A stretch of DNA of 64,000 nucleotides from Vibrio sp. Of7-15. Lineage in GTDB: Bacteria > Pseudomonadota > Gammaproteobacteria > Enterobacterales > Vibrionaceae. How positions within the stretch are numbered: the first letter of the stretch is position 1; each line of letters begins with the position of its first letter. The notes below the pieces were generated by a model. The model did no database searches. It saw only the letters and a list, made by a program, of their open reading frames with translations, and was not told where the DNA came from. Below, one piece after another: positions 31,676 through 41,642 of the stretch. The position numbers and the translations under genes are program-made. Where the stretch lies: the NCBI RefSeq assembly GCF_022347565.1, contig NZ_JAKRGH010000018.1:1-64000 (forward strand), read 5' to 3'.

Positions 31676-32623
31676 ATGTTTCAAATAATGAAAGCAGACA
31701 AAGTGATCGATTTTATGCGTTGGTCAAAATTGACCTTTGTTTTATCGATTCTAATGATCAGTGCCTCTATCTTTACTCTGTCGACCAAATGGTTGAACTG
31801 GGGTCTAGATTTTACTGGTGGTACGTTGATCGAAGTAGGTTTTGAGCAACCAGCGGACTTACAAAAAGTGCGTGAATCACTGGAAGCTGCTGGCTTTGGT
31901 GATGCGGTTGTACAAAACTTTGGTACTGCACGCGATGTGATGGTGCGCTTGCGTCCTCGTGAAGATGCACAAGGTGCAAAACTGGGTAACCAGATCCTTG
32001 AAGCCATTAAAGAGGGTACGGGTGAAACTGTTGAAATGCGTCGTATTGAGTTTGTTGGCCCTAATGTGGGTGATGAGCTAGCAGAAGCGGGTGGCTTGGC
32101 GATTCTTGTATCGTTGATCTGTATTCTGCTTTATGTATCGATGCGTTTTGAATGGCGTTTAGCAGCCGGTGCCGTATTGGCTCTAGCGCATGATGTAATC
32201 ATTACATTAGGTATTTTTTCGTTCTTACAAATTGAAGTGGATTTAACCATTGTGGCAGCCTTGCTGACCGTTGTCGGTTATTCCTTGAATGATACCATCG
32301 TAGTCTTTGACCGTATTCGTGAAAACTTCCGTAAGATGCGTAAAGGTCTTGCTGATGAAGTCATGAACAGCTCTGTAACACAAACGTTAAGTCGTACGTT
32401 GATCACGTCATTGACGACGCTGTTTGTAGTTATTGCTTTGTTTACACAAGGCGGTGCGATGATTCACGGTTTTGCTACTGCGTTACTGCTAGGTATTACC
32501 GTTGGTACGTACTCATCAATCTACGTGGCTTCTGCATTAGCACTGAAACTGGGTATTACCCGTGAGCACCTAATGCCACCACAAGTTGATAAAGAAGGCG
32601 AAGAAATTGATGAGATGCCATAA
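31676..32623 (+). CDS. secF: Protein translocase subunit SecF
   Basis: 315 aa partner of SecD. N-terminal helix, the periplasmic P1-like domain with WGLDFTGGTLIEVGFE, then five helices with VVGYSLNDTIVVFDRIRENFR. The acidic C-terminal tail (KEGEEIDEMP) is short. Last gene of the tgt-yajC-secDF unit, followed directly by a strong terminator. Confidence 0.96.
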   Translation: MFQIMKADKVIDFMRWSKLTFVLSILMISASIFTLSTKWLNWGLDFTGGTLIEVGFEQPADLQKVRESLEAAGFGDAVVQNFGTARDVMVRLRPREDAQGAKLGNQILEAIKEGTGETVEMRRIEFVGPNVGDELAEAGGLAILVSLICILLYVSMRFEWRLAAGAVLALAHDVIITLGIFSFLQIEVDLTIVAALLTVVGYSLNDTIVVFDRIRENFRKMRKGLADEVMNSSVTQTLSRTLITSLTTLFVVIALFTQGGAMIHGFATALLLGITVGTYSSIYVASALALKLGITREHLMPPQVDKEGEEIDEMP

Positions 32624-32650
32624 GGCGATCTGAGTTTCTTATCTGATACA

Positions 32651-32678
32651 AAAAGGTTGGCTTCGGTCAGCCTTTTTT
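32651..32678 (+). terminator. Terminator of secF, UUCG loop
   Basis: AAAGGTTGGC pairs with GTCAGCCTTT across a TTCG tetraloop (32662-32665), followed by T residues. The stem has two G-U pairs. Confidence 0.93.
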
Positions 32679-32707
32679 ATTGGGTGAAAAGGTGGTGTGT
32701 TATAAAC

Positions 32708-32736
32708 GAAAAAGGGCTGACCGAAGTCAACCCTTT
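32708..32736 (-). terminator. Terminator of suhB, UUCG loop
   Basis: On the minus strand AAAGGGTTGAC pairs with GTCAGCCCTTT across TTCG, followed by TTTTT. Its sequence is nearly the same as the secF terminator 30 bases away, in inverted orientation. Confidence 0.93.
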
Positions 32737-32764
32737 CAATTTGATAGCATCTCGAAGCGAGTGC

Positions 32765-33568
32765 TTATTTCATCATTGCTTCATTACCGTTGTCACGGAT
32801 TTTTGTTAGCATAGAGCGTACTACTTTAGGGCTCGCAGCAACAATGTTACCAGAGATCAGGTGGTTAGTACCGCCAGAGAAGTCTGTGCAGATCGCACCT
32901 GCTTCACGAGCAATCAGTTCACCAGCCGCGATATCCCAAGGTTTTAGGCCAAGCTCGAAGTAACCGTCAACACGGCCAGCTGCTAGGTAACATAGATCAA
33001 GAGCAGCAGAACCAGTACGGCGAATATCCGCACATTCAACAAACATAGCACCAAGAATCTTTATGTAGCTTTCAGAGTGTTGTTTTTGTTTGAATGGGAA
33101 GCCAGTAGCAAGTACAGCGCCATCAAGGTTTTTCAGTTGAGGTACACGTAAGCGTTGGCTGTTAAGCTGTGCACCAGCACCACGTTGAGCCGTGAAAAGC
33201 TCGTTACGCATCGGATCGTAAACACACGCGATCTCAGTACGGCCACGCATACGTAATGCGATAGACACAGAGAAGTGCGGTAAACCTTTAACAAAGTTAG
33301 ATGTGCCATCCAGTGGGTCGATGATCCATTGACACTCTTTATCTTTACCTTCGATAGTACCAGATTCCTCTGCCACGATGCAGTGGTCAGGGTAGGCTTT
33401 ACGAATAGTATCGATAATTAAAGTTTCAGCTTCTTTATCGATGTTAGTCACTAGATCATTGTTGCCTTTTTGGATTGTTTCAATCTTATCAGCAGTTTCT
33501 AGTGATTTAGCAATGTGGTTACCAGCCTGACGCGCAGCGCGAATGGCAATATTAAGCATTGGATGCAT
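32765..33568 (-). CDS. suhB: Inositol-1-monophosphatase family protein SuhB
   Basis: 267 aa, the same length as E. coli SuhB, which dephosphorylates inositol phosphates and also acts with Nus factors on rRNA transcription. The Mg-binding motifs are IVAEESGTIEG, IDPLDGTSNFVKG and LKPWDIAAGELIAREAG. ATG at 33568 gives MHPMLNIAIRAAR as in E. coli. Divergent from trmJ, as in many gammaproteobacteria. Confidence 0.96.
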   Translation of the reverse strand: MHPMLNIAIRAARQAGNHIAKSLETADKIETIQKGNNDLVTNIDKEAETLIIDTIRKAYPDHCIVAEESGTIEGKDKECQWIIDPLDGTSNFVKGLPHFSVSIALRMRGRTEIACVYDPMRNELFTAQRGAGAQLNSQRLRVPQLKNLDGAVLATGFPFKQKQHSESYIKILGAMFVECADIRRTGSAALDLCYLAAGRVDGYFELGLKPWDIAAGELIAREAGAICTDFSGGTNHLISGNIVAASPKVVRSMLTKIRDNGNEAMMK

Positions 33569-33769
33569 AGATTTTTCCCAACGGATGTTAAAGAACGAAA
33601 AGCGGCGGCGAGTATAACAGAGTTTAAGTAAAAAGGAAGTGGTTATTAATTGTGCAGTCGCTTTGCTTTGTCACACAGAGATGTATTTGACATAGATGTT
33701 TATACGCAAGCGCTCAGAGTTATGTTAATATCCGGCGGTTTTAGATTTTGGATTGGTTGAACAGACAGT

Positions 33770-34498
33770 ATGCTCGATAATATTCGTGTTGTTTTAGTGG
33801 GAACGACTCACTCAGGAAACATTGGTTCTGCGGCTCGTGCGATGAAAGTGATGGGGCTTAGCAATATGGTACTTGTGGCTCCTGAATGTGAAGTGGATGG
33901 TAAAACTATCGCTATGGCCGCAGGTGCCAGTGATATTGCTGTTAACGCACGAATTGTAGAGACGCTTGACGAAGCCATTGAAGATTGTGGCCTAGTCGTG
34001 GGCTCAAGTGCCCGTTCTCGCACCTTAGAGTGGCCAATGCTGGAGCCTCGTGAGTGTGGTGTGAAGTCGGTTGAAGCCGCAGAATCACACCCGGTAGCAT
34101 TAATTTTTGGCCGTGAGCGCATTGGTCTTACCAATGAAGAGCTACAAAAATGTCATTATCATGTTTGCATTCCGGCTAATCCAGAATATAGTTCGTTAAA
34201 TCTAGCGATGGCGGTTCAAACTATTTGTTATGAAGCTCGAGTTGCTTGGTTAGACAGCAAAGCCTACAAGGGCGAGAAAAAAGAAGCAGAGTACCCACTC
34301 AATAAAGAATTAGAAATGTTTTATGAACATCTTGAAAGAGTTCTTCATCACACCAACTTTATTGTGAAAGCACATCCCGGTCAGGTCATGAACAAATTGC
34401 GTCGTATGTTTAATCGTGCGCGCCCTGAATCCCAAGAGTTAAATATCTTGCGCGGTGTATTAGCTTCTATTGAAAAGCAGAAGAAGCGCAAAGATTAA
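33770..34498 (+). CDS. trmJ: tRNA 2'-O-methyltransferase TrmJ
   Basis: 242 aa SPOUT methyltransferase that methylates the ribose at position 32 of several tRNAs. The N-terminal SPOUT fold (1-160) carries [20 protein letters not shown], the SAM-knot region [16 protein letters not shown] and the [14 protein letters not shown] motif. The C-terminal extension ends basic (KKRKD). Directly upstream of the isc operon but followed by the IscR-controlled promoter. Confidence 0.95.
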   Translation: MLDNIRVVLVGTTHSGNIGSAARAMKVMGLSNMVLVAPECEVDGKTIAMAAGASDIAVNARIVETLDEAIEDCGLVVGSSARSRTLEWPMLEPRECGVKSVEAAESHPVALIFGRERIGLTNEELQKCHYHVCIPANPEYSSLNLAMAVQTICYEARVAWLDSKAYKGEKKEAEYPLNKELEMFYEHLERVLHHTNFIVKAHPGQVMNKLRRMFNRARPESQELNILRGVLASIEKQKKRKD

Positions 34499-34519
34499 TC
34501 TTCTTTTTTAGTAAGTTAA

Positions 34520-34569
34520 ATACCTGAGTAAAATAGTCAGGTAAATACTTGACTGAAATAGTCAGGTAT
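34520..34569 (+). promoter_or_regulatory. Two tandem IscR type 1 sites
   Basis: Two 25-base sequences sit back to back at 34520-34544 and 34545-34569. Both contain the type 1 pattern ATAC(C/T)TGA..., ...AAATAGTCAGGTA. A TTGACT at 34549-34554 could be the -35 within the second site. IscR carrying its [2Fe-2S] cluster would repress here, giving feedback on cluster assembly. The assignment is by pattern. Confidence 0.85.
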
Positions 34570-34611
34570 GACAAACTCGTTTCCACAATCTTAATGTGGG
34601 TTCGGTGTGAT

Positions 34612-35118
34612 ATGAGACTTACTTCGAAAGGAAGGTATGCAGTTACCGCAATGTTGGATGTTGCGCTGCATTCGCAAGAAGGCCCGGTGCCTTTAGCAGA
34701 TATTTCAGAGCGTCAAGGTATTTCTCTTTCTTACCTTGAGCAATTGTTCTCACGCTTGCGTAAAGCCGGTTTGGTAGCAAGTGTGCGCGGACCAGGCGGT
34801 GGTTACCGTTTAGGTCTTAATCCAGAAGATATCGCAGTTGGCATGGTTATCGCTGCTGTTGATGAGTCTGTGGATGCGACTAAGTGTCAAGGAAAAGGGG
34901 ACTGCCAAGGTGGCGTTCGCTGTTTGACACATACTTTATGGCGTGACTTAAGTTCTCGCATTAGTGACTTTTTGAACGGCATTACTCTTGGTGAGTTAAT
35001 GGCGGACAATGAAGTACTAGAAATTTCAGATCGTCAGAACATTGATCTGGCGATGAGCAATAGTTTTGGACACAAAACAAAACAAAATAGCACGTTAGGT
35101 GCAGATATCAGTTCTTGA
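34612..35118 (+). CDS. iscR: Fe-S cluster-sensing regulator IscR
   Basis: 168 aa Rrf2-family regulator. Winged HTH 1-75 begins [19 protein letters not shown] as in E. coli. The cluster ligands are [16 protein letters not shown] (three Cys and a His near 92-107). The start is ATG at 34612 by homology; the reading frame continues upstream but would then run through the operator. First gene of isc. Confidence 0.96.
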   Translation: MRLTSKGRYAVTAMLDVALHSQEGPVPLADISERQGISLSYLEQLFSRLRKAGLVASVRGPGGGYRLGLNPEDIAVGMVIAAVDESVDATKCQGKGDCQGGVRCLTHTLWRDLSSRISDFLNGITLGELMADNEVLEISDRQNIDLAMSNSFGHKTKQNSTLGADISS

Positions 35119-35149
35119 CGGCAAGACGTCTGTATTTTCGGAGATGAAA

Positions 35150-36364
35150 ATGAAACTGCCAATTTACTTTGATTATTCAGCTACTTGCCCAGTAGATCCT
35201 CGTGTGGCTGAAAAAATGGTTCAACACATGACAATCGATGGTTGCTTCGGTAACCCAGCTTCTCGTTCACACCGTTATGGTTGGCAGGCTGAAGAAGCCG
35301 TTGATACAGCGCGTGAGCAAGTTGCAGAATTACTGAATGCGGATCCACGTGAAATCGTATTTACTTCTGGCGCAACTGAGTCAGATAACTTGGCAATTAA
35401 AGGTGCTGCGCATTTTTACGGCAAAAAAGGTAAGCACATTATTACCTGTAAAACTGAGCATAAAGCCGTACTTGACCCATGCCGCCAGTTAGAGCGTGAA
35501 GGTTATGAGGTGACGTACTTAGAGCCGGAATCAAACGGTATCATCGATTTAGCTAAGTTCCGTGATGCGATCCGTGAGGACACCATTCTTGTGTCATTCA
35601 TGCATGTGAACAATGAAATTGGCGTGATTCAAGACATCAGTGCGATTGGTGAACTGTGTCGTGAACGTAAAATCATTTTCCACGTAGATGCAGCCCAGTC
35701 TGCAGGTAAGCTTCCAATCGACGTTCAAGAAATGAAAGTTGATATGATTTCTTTATCTGCGCATAAGATTTATGGCCCTAAAGGTATTGGTGCACTTTAT
35801 GTTCGCCGTAAGCCTCGTATTCGCCTTGAAGCACAAATGCACGGTGGTGGTCATGAGCGTGGTTTCCGTTCTGGTACTCTAGCGACTCATCAGATTGTAG
35901 GCATGGGCGAAGCGTTCCGTATCGCGAAAGAAGATATGGAAAAAGACAACGCGCATAACCTAGCACTGCGAACTCGTTTGCTGGATGGCTTGAAAGACAT
36001 GGAAGCCGTTCATATTAATGGTGATCTTGAGCAACGTGTTGCTGGTAACCTAAACATCAGTTTTGAATTTGTTGAAGGCGAATCGTTACTGATGGCACTA
36101 AAAGATTTGGCTGTATCATCTGGTTCTGCATGTACATCAGCAAGTCTTGAACCATCTTACGTACTGCGTGCTCTTGGCTTAAATGATGAGCTAGCACACA
36201 GTTCAGTTCGTTTCTCATTCGGTCGTTTTACGACAGAAGAAGAAGTGGATTATGCAATTTCAAAAATCCGTGAAGCAGTAACTAAACTGCGTGACATGTC
36301 TCCATTGTGGGATATGTATAAAGAAGGTATTGATTTAAGTACCGTTGAGTGGGCACACCACTAA
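35150..36364 (+). CDS. iscS: Cysteine desulfurase IscS
   Basis: 404 aa, identical in length to E. coli IscS. PLP enzyme that supplies sulfur for Fe-S clusters and thiolated tRNAs. The PLP lysine lies in [20 protein letters not shown]; the persulfide cysteine in the loop [13 protein letters not shown]. The ATG at 35150 ([23 protein letters not shown]) has CGGAG seven bases upstream. Confidence 0.97.
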   Translation: MKLPIYFDYSATCPVDPRVAEKMVQHMTIDGCFGNPASRSHRYGWQAEEAVDTAREQVAELLNADPREIVFTSGATESDNLAIKGAAHFYGKKGKHIITCKTEHKAVLDPCRQLEREGYEVTYLEPESNGIIDLAKFRDAIREDTILVSFMHVNNEIGVIQDISAIGELCRERKIIFHVDAAQSAGKLPIDVQEMKVDMISLSAHKIYGPKGIGALYVRRKPRIRLEAQMHGGGHERGFRSGTLATHQIVGMGEAFRIAKEDMEKDNAHNLALRTRLLDGLKDMEAVHINGDLEQRVAGNLNISFEFVEGESLLMALKDLAVSSGSACTSASLEPSYVLRALGLNDELAHSSVRFSFGRFTTEEEVDYAISKIREAVTKLRDMSPLWDMYKEGIDLSTVEWAHH

Positions 36365-36397
36365 TCACACGGACGTTAGGAACTCGAGGAATTTATC

Positions 36398-36784
36398 ATG
36401 GCTTACAGCGAAAAAGTAATTGATCATTATGAAAACCCACGTAATGTAGGGGCTTTCGATAAAGAAGACCCATCAATCGGTAGCGGCATGGTTGGCGCTC
36501 CAGCTTGTGGTGACGTAATGAAACTTCAGATCAAAGTATCTGAAGAAGGTGTTATTGAAGACGCTAAGTTCAAAACTTATGGTTGTGGCTCTGCAATCGC
36601 TTCTAGCTCTCTGGTAACAGAATGGGTTAAAGGTAAAACTCTAGACGAAGCGGCAGCACTGAAGAACTCAGAAATCGCTGAAGAGCTTGAGTTACCGCCA
36701 GTAAAAGTTCACTGCTCTATTCTTGCAGAAGATGCAATTAAAGCAGCTGTATCTGATTACAAGCAGAAACACGAACAAAACTAA
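36398..36784 (+). CDS. iscU: Fe-S scaffold protein IscU
   Basis: 128 aa scaffold on which clusters are built. The three ligands are C37 (GAPACGDVM), C63 (YGCGSAIASS) and C106 (VHCSILAEDA). The HscA-recognition motif LPPVK immediately precedes the last one. Thirty-four bases after iscS. Confidence 0.97.
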   Translation: MAYSEKVIDHYENPRNVGAFDKEDPSIGSGMVGAPACGDVMKLQIKVSEEGVIEDAKFKTYGCGSAIASSSLVTEWVKGKTLDEAAALKNSEIAEELELPPVKVHCSILAEDAIKAAVSDYKQKHEQN

Positions 36785-36808
36785 ACATTTATAAGGGTTG
36801 TTGTAAAT

Positions 36809-37132
36809 ATGGCCATCACCATGACTGAAGCGGCAGCAGACCGCGTTCGTACTTTTCTTGAGAACCGTGGTAAAGGTATCGGTTTGCGTTTAGGGGTGAG
36901 AACCTCTGGTTGCTCTGGTATGGCCTATGTTCTTGAGTTCGTTGATGAACTGAATGAAGAAGACCAAACTTTTGAAGAGCATGGTGTGAGCATCATCATT
37001 GATCCTAAGAGCTTGGTTTATATGGATGGCACTGAGTTAGACTTCGTCAAAGAAGGTCTTAATGAAGGCTTCCAGTTCAACAACCCAAATGTGAAAGGTG
37101 AGTGTGGGTGCGGCGAAAGCTTTAATGTATAG
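36809..37132 (+). CDS. iscA: A-type Fe-S carrier IscA
   Basis: 107 aa. Three conserved cysteines: one in [14 protein letters not shown] near residue 35 and two in GECGCGESF near the C-terminus. Accepts clusters or iron and passes them to apo-proteins. Twenty-four bases after iscU. Confidence 0.97.
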   Translation: MAITMTEAAADRVRTFLENRGKGIGLRLGVRTSGCSGMAYVLEFVDELNEEDQTFEEHGVSIIIDPKSLVYMDGTELDFVKEGLNEGFQFNNPNVKGECGCGESFNV

Positions 37133-37165
37133 CCCACTTTTATAAACCAACCACAGTATTCAAAT

Positions 37166-37681
37166 ATGAATCACTTTGAATTATTTGGGCTACCTTTTCA
37201 GTTCGAGCTGGACGGTAGCCTTCTTTCTACACAGTTTCGCGAACTTCAACGTCGTTTCCATCCCGATAATTATGCGACAGCATCAGAACGAGATCGTCTT
37301 CTTGCCGTGCAAAAAGCCGCTCAGATCAACGATGCCTACCAAACTTTAAAAGATCCTATTGCTCGTGCAGAGTACCTGTTATCTGAGCAAGGTTTCGACA
37401 TTCGTGGTGAACAAAAAACACTGCAAGACCCAATGTTTTTAATGCAGCAAATGGAATTACGTGAAGCGTTAGAAGATATTCCTTCTTCTCGTGATCCTGA
37501 GCAAGCGTTGTTTGATTTTGATGGTTCTGTATCAGCGATGTATAAAACTCAACTGGCAGAACTGACAGAACAGTTAAATCAATCTCAGTGGGATGTTGCG
37601 ACAGACAGTGTTCGTAAGCTGAAATTTGTTACTAAACTTCGCAGTGAAATTGAGAAATTAGAAGACTCTTTATTAGGATAG
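37166..37681 (+). CDS. hscB: J-domain co-chaperone HscB
   Basis: 171 aa. N-terminal J-domain with HPD in QRRFHPDNYAT, then the C-terminal three-helix domain that holds IscU (about 90-171). It stimulates the ATPase of HscA. ATG at 37166 gives MNHFELFGLPFQFELD, typical of the family. Confidence 0.96.
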   Translation: MNHFELFGLPFQFELDGSLLSTQFRELQRRFHPDNYATASERDRLLAVQKAAQINDAYQTLKDPIARAEYLLSEQGFDIRGEQKTLQDPMFLMQQMELREALEDIPSSRDPEQALFDFDGSVSAMYKTQLAELTEQLNQSQWDVATDSVRKLKFVTKLRSEIEKLEDSLLG

Positions 37682-37713
37682 CCTTATAAAGCAGTTCACG
37701 AACAGGACTTACA

Positions 37714-39567
37714 ATGGCACTTTTACAAATTGCTGAACCAGGTCAGAGTGCAGCGCCTCACCAGCATAAACTGGCAGTAGGTATTGATCTTGGTACAACC
37801 AACTCTCTTGTCGCTTCCGTTCGAAGTGGAACTCCTAGTACATTAAAAGATGGCCAAGGACGCAGTATCCTACCTTCTGTGGTTCACTATGGTGCGGATT
37901 CTATCGTCTTGGGACAGGAAGCTCATGAATTAGCTCAAAGCTCACCTGAAAATACGATCATTTCCGTTAAGCGTCTAATGGGGCGTTCATTAGCGGACAT
38001 TCAGCAGCGTTACCCAAATCTTCCTTACCAGTTTGTTGCTAGCGATAATGGCTTACCTATCTTTGAAACAGCGCAAGGTCAGGTTAACCCAATCCAAGTT
38101 TCTGCTGAAATCTTAAAATCTCTTTCTCAGCGTGCAGTGGAAACACTTGGCGGTGATTTAGAGGGGGTTGTGATCACTGTACCGGCATATTTTGATGATG
38201 CGCAGCGCGCAGGTACAAAAGATGCGGCTAAGTTAGCAGGCTTAAACGTATTACGTTTACTGAATGAGCCTACGGCAGCTGCTATTGCTTATGGTCTAGA
38301 TTCAGGCCAAGAAGGTGTGATTGCGATTTATGACCTTGGTGGTGGTACGTTTGATATTTCTATTTTACGTTTATCAAAAGGCGTATTCGAGGTATTAGCG
38401 ACGGGTGGTGATTCAGCTTTAGGCGGAGATGATTTTGACCATCTATTAGCGGAATGGCTAAAAGAGCAAGCTGGGATTCATGAAGCCCTAAGTGCAGAAC
38501 AATATCGTTCACTGCTTGATGCAGCGACTCAAACTAAAATTGCATTATCTGAGCAAAATGAAGTTCAGGTTGATGTATTGGGTTGGACGGGGACAGTAAC
38601 AAAAGCTCAGTTTGATGAGCTGATTCAGCCTTTGGTTAAGAAAACCTTAATGTCTTGCCGTCGTGCATTAAAAGATGCCGATATTGATTCAAGTGATGTG
38701 CTTGAAGTGGTGATGGTTGGTGGTTCAACTCGCACTCCTCTTGTTCGAGAGATGGTTGGTGACTATTTTGGTCGTACGCCATTGACGAGTATCGACCCTG
38801 ATCAAGTAGTCGCTATTGGTGCTGCGATTCAAGCAGACATTTTGGCTGGTAATAAACCTGATTCCGAAATGTTACTTCTGGATGTGATCCCACTATCGCT
38901 AGGTATTGAAACCATGGGCGGCCTGGTTGAAAAGATCATTCCTCGTAACACGACGATCCCTGTTGCACGTGCTCAAGAGTTTACCACGTTTAAAGATGGC
39001 CAGACGGCAATGAAAGTACATGTGGTTCAAGGTGAGCGTGAAATGGTAGACGATTGCCGTTCTTTAGCTCGTTTCAGCCTACGTGATATTCCACCAATGG
39101 CGGCAGGTGCAGCGCATATTCGAGTGACTTACCAAGTGGATGCCGACGGTTTATTATCTGTAACGGCAATGGAAAAGAGCACGGGTGTTCAAGCAGAAAT
39201 TCAAGTGAAACCTTCTTATGGTTTGAGTGATACTGAAATCACCACCATGATCAAAGACTCCATGACGTACGCAAAAGAAGATATGGACTCGCGTGCCCTA
39301 GCGGAGCAGCAGGTAGAAGCGGATCGCGTGATTGAAGGTTTAGTGGCGGCGCTGGCTGCAGATGGCAAAGCATTGCTGTCTGATGCTGAGTTTGCGGACA
39401 TTGAAAGTGCTATCCAAGAGTTAATTGAGCTGCGTAATGGTACTAACACTAATGCCATTGAAGCGGGTATCAAAAAAGCAGATAAAGTAAGTCAAGAATT
39501 TGCCTCGCGTCGAATGGATGTGTCTATTCGAGCTGCGTTGGCCGGTCAGTCTATTGATGAGGTATAA
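37714..39567 (+). CDS. hscA: Hsp70-type chaperone HscA
   Basis: 617 aa specialised Hsp70 that releases clusters from IscU. ATPase motifs: [15 protein letters not shown] near residue 22, [15 protein letters not shown] and [16 protein letters not shown]. The substrate-binding domain begins near 385 with [14 protein letters not shown]. It lies between hscB and fdx, two bases before fdx. Confidence 0.97.
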   Translation: MALLQIAEPGQSAAPHQHKLAVGIDLGTTNSLVASVRSGTPSTLKDGQGRSILPSVVHYGADSIVLGQEAHELAQSSPENTIISVKRLMGRSLADIQQRYPNLPYQFVASDNGLPIFETAQGQVNPIQVSAEILKSLSQRAVETLGGDLEGVVITVPAYFDDAQRAGTKDAAKLAGLNVLRLLNEPTAAAIAYGLDSGQEGVIAIYDLGGGTFDISILRLSKGVFEVLATGGDSALGGDDFDHLLAEWLKEQAGIHEALSAEQYRSLLDAATQTKIALSEQNEVQVDVLGWTGTVTKAQFDELIQPLVKKTLMSCRRALKDADIDSSDVLEVVMVGGSTRTPLVREMVGDYFGRTPLTSIDPDQVVAIGAAIQADILAGNKPDSEMLLLDVIPLSLGIETMGGLVEKIIPRNTTIPVARAQEFTTFKDGQTAMKVHVVQGEREMVDDCRSLARFSLRDIPPMAAGAAHIRVTYQVDADGLLSVTAMEKSTGVQAEIQVKPSYGLSDTEITTMIKDSMTYAKEDMDSRALAEQQVEADRVIEGLVAALAADGKALLSDAEFADIESAIQELIELRNGTNTNAIEAGIKKADKVSQEFASRRMDVSIRAALAGQSIDEV

Positions 39568-39569
39568 GA

Positions 39570-39908
39570 ATGCCAAAGATTATTGTATTGCCACATGAAG
39601 AGCTATGCCCTGAAGGCGCAGTATTAGAAGCGAATACAGGTGACACAGTTTTAGATGTAGCATTAAAAAATGGCATTGGAATTGAGCACGCTTGTGAAAA
39701 ATCATGTGCTTGTACTACTTGCCACGTGGTTATCCGTGAGGGGTTTGATTCACTTGAAGAAAGTGAAGAGCTTGAAGACGACATGCTAGATAAAGCGTGG
39801 GGTCTTGAGCCTGAATCTCGCTTGGGTTGCCAAGCACGAGTAGCCGACGAAGATTTGGTTGTGGAAATTCCAAAATACACACTAAACTTAGCTTCAGAAA
39901 ACCACTAA
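39570..39908 (+). CDS. fdx: Isc-type [2Fe-2S] ferredoxin
   Basis: 112 aa adrenodoxin-type ferredoxin that gives electrons to cluster assembly. Ligands: CEKSCACTTCHVV near residues 42-54 and LGCQARVADED near 87. Starts two bases after the hscA stop. Confidence 0.96.
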   Translation: MPKIIVLPHEELCPEGAVLEANTGDTVLDVALKNGIGIEHACEKSCACTTCHVVIREGFDSLEESEELEDDMLDKAWGLEPESRLGCQARVADEDLVVEIPKYTLNLASENH

Positions 39909-39923
39909 GCGGACGATTGAGTT

Positions 39924-40124
39924 ATGAGCCTGACATGGACTGATTCGCGAGACATTGCGATTGAATTGGTTGAGCAGTTCCCAGAGACGGATCCTAAAAC
40001 GGTTCGTTTTACCGATCTACATCGCTGGGTTATGGAACTTGAAGAATTTAATGATGACCCAAATCATTCCAATGAAAAAATTCTTGAAGCCATTATTTTG
40101 TGCTGGATGGACGAAATGGATTAA
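39924..40124 (+). CDS. iscX: IscX (Fe-S assembly regulator)
   Basis: 66 aa acidic protein; binds IscS and iron and tunes assembly. The family pattern [22 protein letters not shown]...VRFTDLH..V.EL..F.DDP is clear, and it ends CWMDEMD. Last gene of the isc operon, 16 bases after fdx. Confidence 0.95.
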   Translation: MSLTWTDSRDIAIELVEQFPETDPKTVRFTDLHRWVMELEEFNDDPNHSNEKILEAIILCWMDEMD

Positions 40125-40203
40125 TGGGACGAACGCAGAGATCCAGCTCTTACTATTGAGCTAAGTCTCTTGTGTTGTCAGCATAAAATCGGCACTGTCA
40201 TTA

Positions 40204-40233
40204 AAAAAGCGGACTATTCAGTCCGTTTTTTTT
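40204..40233 (+). terminator. Terminator of the isc operon
   Basis: AAAAAAGCGGAC, loop TATTCA, GTCCGTTTTTTTT (40205-40231). The stem is short but the T-run is long. It lies about 80 bases past iscX. Confidence 0.87.
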
Positions 40234-40346
40234 ATCTATTAGATAATTTATTTGGCTTAACGACGGTCAGCCGTTGCTAATCATCTAGTCTTACGTATTC
40301 TAGAGTCGCCAAATTTTTTGTACCAGAACTGACAAGGAGATTCATC

Positions 40347-41639
40347 ATGTCTGAACAAATGGCCGTTTTTTTAACGACGTCTGCAGCTGCACCACAATGG
40401 GGTGAAAAAGCCCTATTATCTTTCGACGCTGAAGGCGCGAGTATTCATACCACTGAAGGTCATACATCAGGTGCAATTCAACGTGCAGCTCGTAAGTTAG
40501 ATGGTCAAGGTATTAAGGCTGTTTCTCTTCAAGGTGAAGGTTGGGATCTAGAGTCCGTATGGGCATTCGTTCAAGGCTACCGTGGCCCTAAAAATAACAA
40601 TACAATCGAATGGGTTGAATTGAATGAAGCCGATCAAAAAGAGTTGTTAGCCCGTATTACAGCAACGGATTGGGTTCGTGACATTATTAACAAAACCGCT
40701 GAAGAAGTGGCACCTCGCCAGTTAGCAACCATGGCGGGTGAATTCATTAAATCACTAGCACCAGAAGCGGTGAACTTCAAAGTGGTGAAAGATAAAGACC
40801 TACTAACCGAAGGTTGGCAAGGTATTTATGCGGTCGGCCGTGGTTCTGAGCGTACTTCTGCTATGCTACAGCTTGATTACAACCCAACGGGTGACGAAAA
40901 CGCACCAGTCTTTGCGTGTTTAGTGGGTAAAGGCATCACTTTTGATTCTGGTGGTTACAGCATCAAGCCTTCTGGCTTCATGGATGCCATGAAAGCGGAT
41001 ATGGGTGGTTCTGGTACCATCACAGGTGGCTTAGCATTAGCGATTTTACGTGGTTTGAATAAGCGTGTGAAATTAATCCTATGTTGTGCTGAAAACATGA
41101 TTTCAGGCCGTGCTTTGAAGCTTGGTGACATCATTACTTACAAGAACGGCAAAACAGTAGAGATTTTAAATACCGATGCAGAAGGCCGTTTAGTACTGGC
41201 TGATGGCCTATTGTATGCTAATGAGCAAAAACCAGAGCTTATTATTGATTGTGCGACACTAACGGGTGCCGCTAAAAATGCGCTAGGTAATGATTATCAC
41301 GCACTGTTGAGCTTTGATGATGAGCTGAGCCATCGTGCATTAACAGCTGCTCGTAATGAAAGCGAAGGTCTATGGCCATTGCCTGTGGAAGATTTCCACC
41401 GTGGTATGCTGCCGTCTAACTTTGCGGATATGGCTAACATCGGCGCAGGTCAATATTCTCCTGGTGCAAGCACAGCCGCTGCGTTCTTATCTTATTTTGT
41501 GGATGACTACAAAAAAGGCTGGTTGCACTTTGATTGCTCTGCGACTTACCGTAAAGCGGCAAGCGACAAGTGGGCCCCAGGTGCGACTGGTGTTGGTGTT
41601 CGTTCACTGGCTCGTATTCTTCTCGATGAGGCGAAATAA
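40347..41639 (+). CDS. pepB: Peptidase B-like M17 aminopeptidase, copy 1
   Basis: 430 aa, near the size of E. coli PepB, whose usual place is downstream of iscX. M17 metal and active-site residues are present: [14 protein letters not shown] near 195-210, [10 protein letters not shown] and [16 protein letters not shown] near 270. Removes N-terminal residues from peptides and forms hexamers. ATG follows CAAGGAGATTCATC. The second copy begins three bases after its stop. Confidence 0.95.
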   Translation: MSEQMAVFLTTSAAAPQWGEKALLSFDAEGASIHTTEGHTSGAIQRAARKLDGQGIKAVSLQGEGWDLESVWAFVQGYRGPKNNNTIEWVELNEADQKELLARITATDWVRDIINKTAEEVAPRQLATMAGEFIKSLAPEAVNFKVVKDKDLLTEGWQGIYAVGRGSERTSAMLQLDYNPTGDENAPVFACLVGKGITFDSGGYSIKPSGFMDAMKADMGGSGTITGGLALAILRGLNKRVKLILCCAENMISGRALKLGDIITYKNGKTVEILNTDAEGRLVLADGLLYANEQKPELIIDCATLTGAAKNALGNDYHALLSFDDELSHRALTAARNESEGLWPLPVEDFHRGMLPSNFADMANIGAGQYSPGASTAAAFLSYFVDDYKKGWLHFDCSATYRKAASDKWAPGATGVGVRSLARILLDEAK

Positions 41640-41642
41640 ATC

